Below are positions 12,003 to 24,628 of a DNA stretch of 64,000 nt, piece after piece. Each line of letters starts with the position of its first letter. Position 1 is the stretch's first letter. This DNA comes from Lolium rigidum (taxonomy: Eukaryota > Streptophyta > Magnoliopsida > Poales > Poaceae), in the NCBI RefSeq assembly GCF_022539505.1, contig NC_061508.1, positions 92,917,276-92,981,275 on the forward strand, given 5' to 3'. The notes beneath the pieces were generated by a model, which did not search any database, was not told the DNA's origin, and was given only the letters and a program-made list of their open reading frames with translations. Both the position numbers and the translations under genes were made by a program.

Positions 12003-12190
12003 CATACTGTAAGACAATTCTCCAGGGACTTAGCCGTTTTGGCGAGCCTATTTGTGTGACGCCCGTGTCATCGGCGCCACACTGTTAAGTCCGGCGCTCA
12101 TGTCATCGGCACCACACAAACAGGCTCGCCAAAACGGTTAAGGACTAAGCGTCTGGAGCCCCTGGATATTTTTGCCATATAAGTTGACAT
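12003..12190. repeat. Internal module of MULE A, inverted relative to copy B
   Basis: Begins CATACTGTAAGACAATTCTCC and ends near GGAGCCCCTGG and AAGTTGACATG. Its core is a pair of inverted strings, TTAGCCGTTTTGGCGAG and CTCGCCAAAACGG, around two GGCGCCACAC-type palindromes. In copy B (24629-24819) the whole module lies in the opposite orientation. Confidence 0.7.
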
Positions 12191-12572
12191 GTGTGGCGCC
12201 CATGCGAGCGGCGGCACACATCCTGCCACGTCGGCTGATCAACCGCGCGCAGCGTCGACCGTGCTACGTCGACATGGATGTGTGACGCCGCTCACATGGG
12301 CGGTACACAGTAAGGTGTGGCACCGATGGAAAGGACGCCACATAAAAGGGTTAGATAGTGAAATAGTTCGTTCAGAGGGTCAATCTGTGTTTTTCTTTCA
12401 GAAAATGATTATTTCTGTGTAAATCGCCAAAAGCCACAGGGGAGCCACTTGGTTCCATTTCTATATTACTACTCCCTTCGTGTTTGGAAAGTCAACGCGA
12501 TGCGCGTTTCAGCTGCGCCTCTCTTGGATGCACGTAATTTGGATCAAATCGTCAACTCGCGGTAGCTGTCAG

Positions 12573-15167
12573 CAGGGGCGGACGCACGTTGTCCCTTCCG
12601 GTAGCACAGGACACCGGGTAAAATTTCACTTTGCCTTGTACCTGTATAATAGTATAGAGCGTGACACCCCATTTTGTAGAGGGACACCGGAAGAAGCAGC
12701 ATCGTAGCTACCCAGCCCACAAACGAGGAGTGGCGGCCCAAATACGTCCAGGCGGCAAGCAAGCGAACCGCACCTCATCGATCCATCCATCCCCAAAACG
12801 TACGACCACACCTCTTCATCTACTAGCAGAACTTACGCCGCACTTCCGTCCGTCAGTTTGCCGCCGTCGCCGATCACCAGATTGCATCAAGTCAGCGATT
12901 CAGCCGACAGAAAAAAGGTACGATGTAGCAGTCCTTCAATACGCAGCCTCTATTGAAATTCTAAATTCGCTCCTTATATTGTGGCCTAGGGTTTGAAACT
13001 ATTGGGAATTGGACTATTTTGGAATAATTATTCTTGCTATAAGATCGCACCATTTGTGAGAGATACACATTGATTTTCAATTGCTCATCTCATCTACGGC
13101 CGGACGCGCACGCACCAAGCAGTCAGATAGAAATACAGTGTCAAGTAAGTTAATCTATCTACCGTACAAACCAAGTAGCCTGCTGTTGATGTCAGCGATC
13201 TTTTTCAGAACTTGGACTGCATATCTTTATTTGTGCAAATTTAGATTATCGAAATTAATTCTGGTATAAAAATTGACATGCAGGCGAAGCTCAATTTATG
13301 GCAAAGTTTGTCAAGAAAAGGAAGATCTCAGTACAAGATGAAATAGCTGGCCCGTCACAGGAACAGAATGATGCCCCAGTTCCGTTATCGCCACATGTAC
13401 AAATCTCTTCTCGGGGTATAGGGAATTCATCTCAGGATCGAGAAGAAATCAATTGGAAAGAAGAAATTGAATTTGATCCAGGCAAAAGAAGATGCATAGA
13501 TGAGTACCCTCCTAATCTGAAGGATTTGGTAAGAAGAAAGTATTTGGCCAATGGGCCTTGTCAACCTCGTACTTGTGATTTTCGAGCTACAGAAATTTGT
13601 GGTAAAGATAGGAGGTTTGTTTCATAATGGTTTGATGAGTTTGAGAGTTGGCTCGAGTACAGCGAGTCTAAAGATAAAGCATATTGTTTTTGTTGCTTCT
13701 TATTTAGACCGCGGAAGAAGAAAGAAGCTGGGTATGTTGAATTTGTTAAAGATGGTTGGTCAAGTTGGAACAAGAAATATAGATTGAAGGAGCATGTAGG
13801 AGATATCAACAGTGTTCACAACCAAGCAGCAACAGCATTCACACTATAAGACTCTAAAGAGTTTGATTGATTTGTTCCCTACAGTTGTCAAAGTGCTAGA
13901 ATATGTGGAAGAAGAAGACAGAGATGGCACAAACAGAAGGCAAGCATGTGGTCTTCTTGTTTATTTCCAGTCATTTGATTTTGTCTTCTACTTACAGCTT
14001 ATGTCCACCATACTGATAATTACAAACACATTATCATTGGCTCTGCAACGGAAGGATCAGGACAATGTAAATGCCATTGGTTGTGTTACTTCAACCAAAA
14101 ACACCTAGACTGAGCTACGGATGAATGGGTGGGAATCTGTCCTAGCCTCCTAGGTGAAGCATATTCATTTTGTGACAAACATTCCCTTTCCAAGTTAGAA
14201 ATGGAAGATCCATATGTGAATCCTAAGAAGCCACGTCAAAAAACAGGTATTACCAACAAGCATCATTATCAAGTGGATTGTTTCAATGCCGTGATTGATT
14301 GGTTGCTTCAAGAGCTTGATACTCGCTCCAGTGAGAAAAATTCGAAGATCATTATCTGCTCGGTCGCTTTGAGCCCAAAGAATCATTTCGTGATTTCAAT
14401 TCGGAGAATTTGATGAGTCTCGCTAAACTATATCCAAAAGACTTTGATGATGCAGAACTAAGGGACCTTAGACACCACCTATTTCTTTATATAAATGATG
14501 TCCGAGCAGATGACCAATTCTCTGGTATAAAAAATATATGTGATCTCTCTCAAAAAATGGTGGAGACAAGGAAACATATTTGCTATCCTTTGGTATATCG
14601 ACTATTAAAGCTAGCGCTAGTCTTGCCAGTTGCCACTGCTACAGTTGAGAGATGTTTTTCAACAATGAGAATTGTGAAAACTTATTTGCGCAACCGCCTT
14701 AGTGACGATGCCTTGAAATACAATCTCATTTGTTATGTGGAGAAGGAAGAAATGAGGAAGGTTACCAATGATGTGATAATTGAGCGCTTTGAGGCCATGG
14801 ATGAACGTAGGAAACCATTTTAAAGGTAATGGTCTTAACTTACTAATTTAGTTTTAGTACACAATTTATTAAATATATTTCTAAGTATTTTTTCTCTTTG
14901 CTTTGTAGGCAATTGATATCTAGTGTGCATCTTTCCGCTTCCATTTGTAATCTTTTATAGTTTGTAATCTTTGGTACCTTATTACTCACTCTTCCTATGA
15001 TCAACTATTATTTCAACTGGGCATCCCACATCCGATTTCATGTAAGCATTTTCACTTGCATCTCAGTCTATTTATATTAAATTGCTGTGTTAGTAGACTT
15101 CATAGTATTAATTGATATAATGTTGGAGATGGGATACCCGGTCACTTTTTTCCTGGGTCCGCCCCTG
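12573..15167 (+). mobile_element. hAT DNA transposon, internally deleted
   Basis: Ends are CAGGGGCGGACGCA and the inverse TGGGTCCGCCCCTG. An exact 8-bp target duplication GCTGTCAG flanks it (12565-12572 and 15168-15175), which is diagnostic for hAT. The interior carries a broken transposase of the TTF-zinc-finger/hATC type. Confidence 0.92.
13298..14823 (+). pseudogene. hAT transposase, TTF-type zinc finger and hATC, broken
   Basis: The N-terminal frame (13298-13624) starts MAKFVKKRK, a typical basic start. It meets TAA at 13625-13627 and continues in the same frame as WFDEFESWLEYSESK and YCFCCFLFR, the TTF-type zinc-finger part. The middle catalytic region is largely missing. Only patches are read from 13812 to about 14410, in shifted frames. 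The last part (14410-14823) is open and ends with the hAT dimerisation domain: LPVATATVERCFSTMRIVKT and LRNRLSDDALKYNLI. The family is like the ZMYM1-related hAT transposases. This copy cannot make a full enzyme. Confidence 0.85.
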
Positions 15168-15175
15168 GCTGTCAG

Positions 15176-16143
15176 ACATTCAGATTCATAGGATGGCTTG
15201 CAAACTCCGCATTGCTCCGCCATTGCGCCGACTGCATGCAGACGCATCACAAGTTGACCTCATCCGTTTGCTTTGTTAGTTAACTCTGCTCTGCACCAGA
15301 TTACGTTTGTGTTGTTAGATACTAGTAATTTACGGGCCTGAATTATGTTAATGTGAGTTGTGAGGCAATGCATGCATACGACAGATGGACGTTTCCCCTA
15401 AATATGTATACCCTTCGTTGCATTTCAGTTGTCACTGATTTAGTACTAAAGCGGCGACAACCAATATGAAACGAATCAAGATAGAAAATTGTGGGCTTTG
15501 AAGGTTGACGAATTAAAGTTGTGCAAGATGTACACCTCGCCGTCAATGGGCACACCGTATGTTACAAATGTGTATACAAAGTAAGAAAAACCGACGCCGA
15601 TGTTAATAGGATTTGGGTCAAGGATGTCACTCTCTTGAGCACCTATGCAATCTTAATCACATCTCTGATGAATGCGACAAATGGAAGATGGGTATAGAAG
15701 AAGAGAAACGAAACTTTGACCGTAGACCATTACCAAAAAATAGTTGTTGCTTCATGGTTTAGATAATTCTTTTTTTGTTCTAAAATATGTTCAATACACG
15801 CACGTAGCTACATGATCCGGTCATCGCGAATGCTATTTAGGTATGGTGAGCCAGTGAGCAAGCATATGGACATGGCCATGGGCGTACCATTAAACTGGTT
15901 GCAGTACTGAAATTATGCTGTGTGCAGCCACATGCTGGTATAGAGAGCAACTAACAGAGTTATAAAATATCCGGCAAGGTTTCCGTGGGACGCCATTTCG
16001 ATATTCCAGTTTCATTTCGAGTTGCAGGTAGGGCGTGATAGTTTGAGCAATGGGGAACTCAATTTGTAACCGCAATTCCGGGAAGTTGACAGCGAAGTGG
16101 ACGCACGAGGGGGTTAGAGCTCAAGGAGTAAGGACCTGTGTGC
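15176..16143. other. Intergenic DNA between hAT and MULE copy B
   Basis: Mixed-composition sequence. No repeat end, gene or RNA that I can support. Short open frames are unconvincing. Confidence 0.55.
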
Positions 16144-16404
16144 TCAGGGGTTGGTGCTTTACACAAAAATAACCCTTTGGTGCAACTATAGCACAGACTG
16201 ACCCTTCGGTCAAACTATTTCACCCATCTAACACTTTTGTGTGGCGACCCTCATGTCGGTGTCACACCTCACTGTGTGGCGTCCGTGCGTGCGGCGTCAC
16301 TCTTCCAGCCGACGTGGCGTCCTCGGCGCTGAGGCGTGCGCCGATCTGACGTGGCAGGATGTGTGGCGCCGCTCCCATCGGCGCCACATGGTGAAACTGT
16401 GGCG

Positions 16405-17991
16405 TGACACGCGTACAGCACGCGACCGTTGGGAACCCAAGTGGAAGGTGTGATGCGTACAACAGTAAGTTTCCCTCAGTTAGAAACCAAGGTTTATCGA
16501 ACCAGTAGGAGTCAAGAAGCACGTTGAAGGTTGATGGCGGCGAGATGTAGTGCGGCGCAACACCAGGGATTCCGGCGCCAACGTGGAAACTGCACAACAC
16601 AAACCAAATACTTTGCCCCAACGAAACAGCGAGGTTGTCAATCTCATCGGCTTGCTGTAACAAAGGATTAGATGTATAGTGTGGATGATGATTGTTTGCA
16701 GAAAACAGTAGAACAAGTATTGCAGTAGATTATATTTCAGTAAAGAGAATTGGACCGGGGTCCACAGTTCACTAGAGATGTCTCTCCCATAAGATAAATA
16801 GCATGTTGGGTGAACAAATTACAGTTGGGCAATTGACAAATAAAGAGGGCATGACCATGCACATACATATTATGATGAGTATTGTGAGATTTAATTGGGC
16901 ATTACGACAAAGTACATAGACCGCTATCCGAGCATGCATCTATGCCAAAAAGTCCACCTTCAGGTTATCATCCGAACCCCTTCCAGTATTAAGTTGCTAA
17001 CAATAGACAATTGCATTAAGTATTGCGCGTAATGTAATCAATAACTACATCCTCGGACTTAGCATCAATGTTTTATCCCTAGTGGCAACAGCACATCCAT
17101 AACCTTAGAGATTTCTGTCACTTCCCCAGATTCACGGAGGCATGAACCCACTATCGAGCATAAATACTCCCTCTTGGAGTTACTAGCAAAAACTTGGCCA
17201 GAGCCTCTACTAATAACGGAGAGCATGCAAGATCATAAACAACACATAGACATGAATTGATAATCAACATAACATAGTATTCTCTATTCATCGGATCCCA
17301 ACAAACACAACATATAGAATTACAGATAGATGATCTTGATCATGTTCGGCAGCTCACAAGACCCGACAATTAAGCACAATGAGGAGAAGACAACCATCTA
17401 GCTACTGCTATGGACCCATAGTCCAGGGGTAGACTACTCACACATCACTCCGGAGGCGACCATGGCGGCGTAGAGTCCTCCGGGAGATGATTCCCCTCTC
17501 CGGCAGGGTGCCGGAGGCGATCTCCTGAATCCCCCGAGATGGGATTGGCGGCGGCGGCGTCTCCGGAAGGTTTTCCGTATCGTGGCTCTCGGTGCTGGGG
17601 GTTTCGCGACGAAGGCTATTTGTAGGCGGAAGGGTACGTCGGGGGCGTCGCGAGGGGCCCGGGAGACAGCTGGCGCGGCCGGGGGCTTGGGCCGCGCCGC
17701 CTGCCCTCCCGGCCACCTCGTGGCCCCACTTCGTTGACTCTTCGGTCTTCCGGAAGCTTCGTGGCAAAATAGGACCCTGGGCGTTGATTTCGTCCAATTC
17801 GAGAATATTTCCTTACTAGGATTTCTGAAACAAAAAACAGCGAGAAAACGACAGCGGCACTTCGGCATCTTGTTAATAGGTTAGTTCCGGAAAATGCATA
17901 AATATGACATAAAGTGTGCATAAAACATGTAGATATCATCAATAATGTGGCATGGAACATAAGAAATTATCAATACGTCGGAGACGTATCA
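16405..17991 (-). repeat. 3' LTR of element 2
   Basis: On the minus strand it begins TGATACGTCTCCGACG and ends GCGTGTCA. It is close to identical to 21592-23182 apart from scattered substitutions and short indels. Confidence 0.93.
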
Positions 17992-18007
17992 GCATCCCCA
18001 AGCTTAG
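17992..18007 (-). other. Polypurine tract of element 2
   Basis: On the minus strand CTAAGCTTGGGGATGC abuts the 3' LTR. It primes plus-strand DNA synthesis. Confidence 0.75.
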
Positions 18008-18819
18008 TTTCGCTCGTCCCGAGCGAGGTAAACGATAAACAAAGATAATTTACGGAGTGACATGCCATCATAACCTTGATCACACTATTGTAAAGCATAT
18101 GAGCTGAGATCAAATCATTCAAAGCAAGTATCTATATTGATATAAGAGATGATAATGCAAGAGTTAGACAAGCTAGAAGTTTTCATGAACTATTGCTTTA
18201 AAGACATGTAACCGTACAAAGTTCATTAAAGATGTATTAAGTATTCAGCATAGAAGTTCTATCCTTCATTCCAAACATCAAGTAAATTTTCACAACATAA
18301 GAAGGATTCAGTCAAGTAAACATAAACATGAACGTCATGAATCAACTGTTTCGAAGTCTACTCAACCGGTGAGCGCAAGCATTTGGTATTAGCACCGAGG
18401 ATGTTATGGCATAAAGAACGTTAATGGGGGTTTGGAAGGCCAAATGGAAGAAAGGCTTGCAAAGCTGTAAATGACCATTAGACAAGAGGAAGCCTTATGA
18501 TCGATGCTATGCAAGGAGTAGTGATTGCCATGCAACGGATGCACATAGAGCTATATGTGTATGAAAGCTCTCCAATGGAACTAGTGGGGGTGCATCCAAC
18601 TTGGTTGCTCACGAAGACCTAGAGCACTTTTGAGGAGGCTCATCATTGGAATATACAACCCAAGTTCTATAGTGTAAATTCCCCACATAGTTATACTAGT
18701 AAAACATGAAAACTCTCTCATATGAATGTAGGTGCTAAACATGAGCACAAATGATGACTATGAATAATGCGGGTGCTAAAACATGAGCACAAGTGTGGAT
18801 AAAAGATAGTAATGCTGCC

Positions 18820-18921
18820 CCCTTTTTCTTTATTCTCTCTTTTTTTTTCTTTTTTTCCTTTTTTTTCTTTTTTTTCTTTCTTTTCATTTTTTTTCTTTCT
18901 TCTTTTTTTTCTTCTTTTTGA
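18820..18921. repeat. Poly-pyrimidine low-complexity tract
   Basis: About 100 bases of T with interspersed C on the plus strand, which is an A/G tract in the sense of element 2. It lies in the inner region between the orphan frame and the 3' LTR. Confidence 0.85.
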
Positions 18922-20023
18922 TGGCCTCCACGGCTCTTTTCATTTTTAGGGGCAACATCCTAATATGACAACACACTTTTTGGTACAAATAACTCATAAC
19001 GAATGAAACATGATGTATGAAACTGTATGCCTGCGCCAGTGTAGCGGGATGTGCAATGATCTAGCGTAACATGGGTAAACACACATCAGTCTGTATATGA
19101 TCATGCAAAGCAATATATAAATAATAAATGACAACATGGCATGTAATGTAAAAATGGATGTTGCATGGCAATATATCTCGGAACAGCTATGGAAATGCTT
19201 GTGGTAGGTAGGTATGGTGGCTGTTTTGAGGAGATGTATGGGCTTATGTGTAGGAGAACAAGAGAAAGTTCTCCCACGGGTTTGGATGTACCGGCGAAGT
19301 ATGCACAATTCTCAATGTGAGCAAAAGGCAATGTACGAGTACCGAAGAGGCTAGCAAATTTGGATGGTGGAAGTGCCAAAAACCGTAGCTTAACATTAGT
19401 CAAAAAGAACTCACAAGCTTATTGCAAACAACTAGCAGGTTCATCATTAAGAGCATGATTAAAATTTACTCCAAGGAGGGCCGTTCACGGTGGCACAAGT
19501 ACCCCGCTAGCTCCCTCGACCTTCAACACAACTTAGTTATTACGATGAACTCTCAGACATGGAAAGCTATCAAGTCCAACTACGCCTTCAACTATTTAAA
19601 TAGAGTTTGTAGTACGGCACAAGCTTAAAGACAACAATCCACTACTAATTTTAACTTATTTATCCAGCAAGCCTTACCATCTAAATACCTCAAAACATTT
19701 GCAAAGAATCAAGTTATCAAAGCTCAATGTCCTACAAGTATTTTATTATACACTACCACATGCAACATTTCCCGTTTCCAACCATACAACAATTTAACGA
19801 AGAAGAAACTTTGCCATGAATATTATGAGTAGAGCCTAAGGACATACTTGTCCATATGCTACAGCGGAGCGTGTCTCTCTCACACACAAAGAATGCTAGG
19901 ATCCATTTTATTCAAACAAAACAAAAACAAAAACAAACCGACGCTCCAAGCAAAGCACATAAGATGTGATGGAATAAAAATATAGTTTCAGGGGAGGAAC
20001 CTGATAATGTTGTCGATGAAGAA

Positions 20024-20044
20024 GGGGATGCCTTGGGCATCCCC
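20024..20044 (-). other. Stem-loop repeating the polypurine motif, element 2
   Basis: Stem arms GGGGATGCC and GGCATCCCC are joined by a CAA loop in the sense of the element. The 5' arm is part of CTAAGCTTGGGGATGC, the same 16 bases as the 3' polypurine tract. The same structure is present in elements 3 and 5. Confidence 0.7.
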
Positions 20045-20805
20045 AAGCTTAGACACTTGAGTCTTCTTAATATATGCAGGGGTGAACCACCGGGGTCATG
20101 TTGTATCATCTCCCTCTCTTGATCCTTGAAAACTTCCTCCACACCAAACTCAAAACAACTCATTAGAGGGTTAGTGCACAATCAAAATATACATGTTCAG
20201 AGGTGACATAATCATTCTTAACACTTCTGGACATTGCACAAAGCTACTGAAAGTTAATGGAATCTAAATATCCATCGAGCATAACAAAACAGGCAATGCG
20301 AAATAAAAGGCAGAATCTGTGAAAACAGAACAGTTCGTAATGATGAATTTTATTGAGGCACCAGACTTGCTCAAATGAAAATGCTCAAATTGAATGAAAG
20401 TTGCGTACATATCTGAGGATCACTCACGTAAATTGGAATAATTTTCTGAGTTACCTACAGAGAATTTTGCCCAGATTCGTGACAGCAAAGAAATCTGTTT
20501 CTGTGCAGTAATCCAAATCTAGTATGAACCTTGCTATCAACGACTTTACTTGGCACAATAAAACACTAAACTAAGATAAGGAGAGGTTGCTACAGTAGTA
20601 AACAACTTCCAAGACACAAAATAAAAACAAAGTACTGTAGTAAAAACATGGGTTGTCTCCCATAAGCGCTTTTCTTTAACGCCTTTCAGCTAGGCGCAGA
20701 AAGTGTGTATCAAGTATTATCGAAGGATGGTGCATCTACAGCGGGGTGTGGAGTTTTCTCAACCATGCATAGTATATTGGATACATAAGTTTTAACGTCT
20801 CCCTT

Positions 20806-21276
20806 TTAATTAGTCTTGGGCTTGCTACTCTCATCAAACAAATTTTCAGGAACAAGCCAAGCATAGTTATTTTCTAGTGCATCATTCATCGCTAGGAGCT
20901 TACATGGTATTGGTGATTTGATCTTCCCACCATCATTAATACTATTAGTGTACCTTATTCTCTCCATGTCCATTTTTTCAAGGAGACTAACAAAATTGGT
21001 ATAAGAACCAAGCATATTATATTTAGCAAAGACCTTTCTAGCCTCTCTTGCTATACCACCAAATTCTCTAAGAAGGGTTTCTAAAACAAAATCTTTCTTT
21101 TTCCCTTCTTCCATATCACCGAGTGTAAGAAACATGTGTTGGATTATAGGATTGAGATTAACAAATTTAGTTTCCATCATACGAACTAAAACAGCAGCGG
21201 CAATTTCATAAGTAGGAGCAAGGTCTACCAAGTGTCTATCTTCAAAATCATCAACGATACTAACATGGTTGAAAAA
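20806..21276 (-). pseudogene. Orphan frame of element 2, unknown function
   Basis: An open frame of 156 residues that starts after a TAA at 21277-21279 and has no ATG near its start. It therefore looks like the 3' part of a once longer frame. It includes NHVSIVDDFEDRHLVDLAPT and then a helical, charged stretch with FGGIAREARKVFAKYN and SLLEKMDMERIRYTN. I do not recognise a domain. It sits near the 5' end of the inner region, about 290 bases after the PBS, where gag would start in an autonomous element. Confidence 0.5.
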
Positions 21277-21562
21277 TTATTCTATATTATTTCTCCCAAT
21301 TATAGACCCGCGCCCTACCGGCATGTTTTTTACGGTAAAATTAAAAGGAAACATAATGAAATAAGTAAAGTAAATGCAAGTAACTAATTTTTTTTTGTGT
21401 TTTTGATATAGAGTGCAAGACAGTAAATAAAGTAAAACTAGCAACTAATTTTTTTGTATTTTGATTTAGTGCAGCAAACAAAGTAGTAAATAAAACTAAG
21501 CAAGACAAAAACAAAGTAAAGAGATTGGGATGTGGAGACTCCCCTTGCAGCGTGTCTTGATC

Positions 21563-21580
21563 TCCCCGGCAACGGCGCCA
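21563..21580 (-). other. Primer-binding site of element 2, tRNA-Asp
   Basis: TCCCCGGCAACGGCGCCA on the plus strand equals the 3' end of tRNA-Asp, so the PBS is on the minus strand, 11 bases from the 5' LTR. Confidence 0.9.
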
Positions 21581-21591
21581 GAAATTTAGCT

Positions 21592-23182
21592 TGACACGCG
21601 TACGGCACGCGACCGTTGGGAACCCCAAGTGGAAGGTGTGATGCGTACAGCAGTAAGTTTCCCTCAGTTAGAAACCAAGGTTTATCGAACCAGTAGGAGT
21701 CAAGAAGCACGTTGAAGGTTGATGGCGGCGAGATGTAGTGCGGCGCAACAACAGGGATTCCGGCGCTAACGTGGAAACTGCACAACACAAACCAAGTACT
21801 TTGCCCCAATGAAACAGCGAGGTTGTCAATCTCACCGGCTTGCTGTAACAAAGGATTAGATGTATAGTGTGGATGATGATTGTTTGCAGAAAACAGTAGA
21901 ACAAGTATTGCAGTAGATTGTATTTCAGTAAAGAGAATTGGACCGGGGTCCACGAGTTCACTAGAGATGTCTCTCCCATAAGATAAATAGCATGTTGGGT
22001 GAACAAATTACGGTTGGGCAATTGACAAATAAAGAGGGCATGACCATGCACATACATATTATGATGAGTATTGTGAGATTTAATTGGGCATTACGACAAA
22101 GTTCATAGACCGCTATCCAGCATGCATCTATGCCTAAAAAGTCCACCTTCAGGTTATCATCCGAACCCCTTCCGAGTATTAAGTTGCTAACAACAGACAA
22201 TTGCATTAAGTATTGCGCGTAATGTAATCAATAACTACATCCTCGGACATAGCATCAATGTTTTATCCCTAGTGGCAACAGCACATCCATAACCTTAGAG
22301 ATTTCTGTCACTTCCCCAGATTCACGGAGGCATGAACCCACTATCGAGCATAAATACTCCCTCTTGGAGTTACTAGCAAAAACTTGGCCGAGCCTCTACT
22401 AATAACGGAGAGCATGCAAGATCATAAACAACACATAGACATGAATTGATAATCAACATAACATAGTATTCTCTATTCATCGGATCCCAACAAACACAAC
22501 TTATAGAATTACGAGATAGATGATCTTGATCATGTTCGGCAGCTCACAAGACCCGACAATTAAGCACAATGAGGAGAAGACAACCATCTAGCTACTGCTA
22601 TGGACCCATAGTCCAGGGGTAGACTACTCACACATCACTCCGGAGGCGACCATGGCGGCGTAGAGTCCTCCGGGAGATGATTCCCCTCTCCGGCGGGGTG
22701 CCGGAGAGCGATCTCCTGAATCCCCCAAGATGGGATTGGCGGCGGCGGCGTCTGCGGAAGGTTTTCCGTATCGTGGCTCTCGGTACTGGGGGTTTCGCGA
22801 TGAAGGCTATTTGTAGGCGGAAGGGTAGGTCAGGGGGCGTCGCGAGGGGCCCAGGAGACAGGCCGGCGCGGCCAGGGCTTGGGCCGCGCCGCCTGCCCTC
22901 CTGGCCACCTCGTGGCCCCACTTCGTTGACTCTTCGGTCTTCTGGAAGCTTCGTGGCAAAATAGGACCCTGGGCGTTGATTTCGTCCAATTCCGAGAATA
23001 TTTCCTTACTAGGATTTACGAAACCAAAAACAGCGAAACGACAAGCGGCACTTCGGCATCTTGTTAATAGGTTAGTTCCAGAAAATGCATAAATATGACA
23101 TAAAGTGTGCATAAAATATGTAGATGTCATCAATAATGTGGCATGGAACATAAGAAATTATCGATACGTCGGAGACGTATCA
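21592..23182 (-). repeat. 5' LTR of element 2
   Basis: Pairs with 16405-17991 and is followed by the PBS in the element's sense. Contains the GC-rich leader block at about 22640-22930. Confidence 0.93.
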
Positions 23183-23807
23183 TGGCGCCCGTCGGAAGGG
23201 CGCCACACATCCACTTATGTGTGGCGCCCGTGCCGCCCCCAGCCCGAGCCATCCTCATTCCTCCTCTCTGTTTCGGTTGAAGAAGAAGGCGGCCGGCGGT
23301 TCCTCCTCCTCCCCCCTCTCCCCCCACCAAATCCACCACCAAATCATCAGATCTGCCCGGCCAATCTCTTCTCCATCCATTCCTCAAGGTAATCCCCTTC
23401 GAATCATTTTCATTCATCCACGAATTTCATAGATCTTGCTAGATTTGGACATGAACCCTAGACATGGATTTTTTTTGGTGGACTCTATATTGTAGCGTAT
23501 GTGTTGAAATTCATAGCCTCATGTATGCATGTGTTTGAACCATAGATTTGTTGAAACCTAGATATGAAATTTTACATTTATATGTTGAAACCCTATGTAT
23601 GTATGTGTTGAAATGTCTAATATTTTCCTAGCAAATGCATTCAAATGTGTTACATATGCCTAGTATTTGTGATGGAATAACTCATGTTTGTTAGGAATGT
23701 CTCATAATATGGTGTTTTATCCCTAGATATGTATGTATATGTATGTATGTGATGTATGTGTGATGGCTTATTTGGATATATTCTCATGTATATGTACGTA
23801 TGTAACC

Positions 23808-24309
23808 ATGACTTCCATGAAGCAGAACACTGCACGAAAGATGCGGCGGTTAGCCAACTTGCTAGGTTGCCGCGATGACGAAATTGCTACATCCTCTTCT
23901 GAAGAGACGGAGGTATGGAATATTTTGTTGCTGTCAAACATGTGCTTACTAATTTCAACTTTTCTAATCTCATGTGTTCATGTTTGTGAAGATTCCTGAC
24001 GACACCATTCTGAGTCAAAGCATTAGTCGAGGCAAGAAGCAAGCCACACGATCTGCTTACCAGTTGAAGCCAAGGGGCAAGGCTCCAAACCGATACACTC
24101 TAGACGATTATGTCAACCGAGGAAAGAAGGTTGTGATTGAGGAGGATGAAGCGCCGCTGCGGAGATCATCTTTGAGAAGGATGAGGAACGATGAGCCATT
24201 ATCTTCAGAGGAGGAGGAGCAGCAGGAGCAGCAGCAACAAGAGCCACGGCAGCGGACGAAAAGGATGGCCGTCCGGAAGCAGCCCGTGAGGAGGGGACAT
24301 CGAGGATAG
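23808..24309 (+). CDS. Two-exon MULE-borne gene, unknown function
   Basis: Exon 1 of the coding part runs from ATG at 23808 to 23912 (35 codons) and ends GAG before GTATGG. The intron ends in TGTGAAG at 23991. Exon 2 runs 23992-24309 to TAG in the same phase, giving about 140 residues. A non-coding upstream exon ending near 23388 (AAG/GTAATC) is likely. The protein is basic with an acidic glutamate/glutamine run: PRGKAPNRYTLDDYVNRGKK, then SSLRRMRNDEPLSSEEEEQQ, then a basic C-terminus PVRRGHRG. I recognise no domain; the composition suggests a nuclear or nucleic-acid-binding role, which is inference. A broken copy of the last exon is in MULE A at 11555-11718. Confidence 0.5.
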
Positions 24310-24628
24310 ATGGATTTCTGTTGTGAACTCTATCTTCATTGCTACGTGTTCTAAACTCTATGTCATTGCTACGTGTTGTGAACTCTATATCATTTCGAAC
24401 CATGTCTCTTGTTGCTACGTGTTGTTTGAATCTATGTGCTACGATGTGAGCTATGATGTGTGCTATGTGTATGATGTGTGTAAGAAATTGCTATTGCAAA
24501 TTGCTATTGTTGTGTTGAAATTTGTTTAAATAAGACAAGAATTTTCCAGGTTTTAACACACGTCAACGTGTGGCGCCCTTGTCCCTGGTGCCACATTTCA
24601 CCGTGTGGTGCCCATGGCATCGGCGCCA

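Larger units (their letters stand above)
10797..12428 (+). mobile_element. MULE copy A (Mutator-like), non-autonomous, 1.6 kb
   Basis: The ends are inverted (GGCAATTTACACA at left, TGTGTAAATCGCC at right), and the next ~110 bases are also inverted copies. The left end contains ACAGATTGACCCTCTAG, which pairs with the inverse at 12380-12400. Flanks AAGAGCCGC (10788-10796) and AAAAGCCAC (12429-12437) match at 7 of 9 positions, a decayed 9-bp duplication typical of Mutator elements. Long ends are filled with palindromes of GTGTGGCGCC ... GGCGCCACAC. No MURA transposase is seen. It is a deleted relative of copy B at 16153-25078. Confidence 0.75.
16405..23182 (-). mobile_element. Non-autonomous Athila-type LTR element 2, complete
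   Basis: Two LTRs of about 1.59 kb bound a 3.6-kb inner region. TGGCG is duplicated exactly at 16400-16404 and 23183-23187. PBS (tRNA-Asp) and polypurine tract are in place for the minus strand. Inside there is no gag, protease or pol, only one broken orphan frame (20806-21276). It inserted into the palindrome-rich left part of MULE copy B. Confidence 0.93.
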
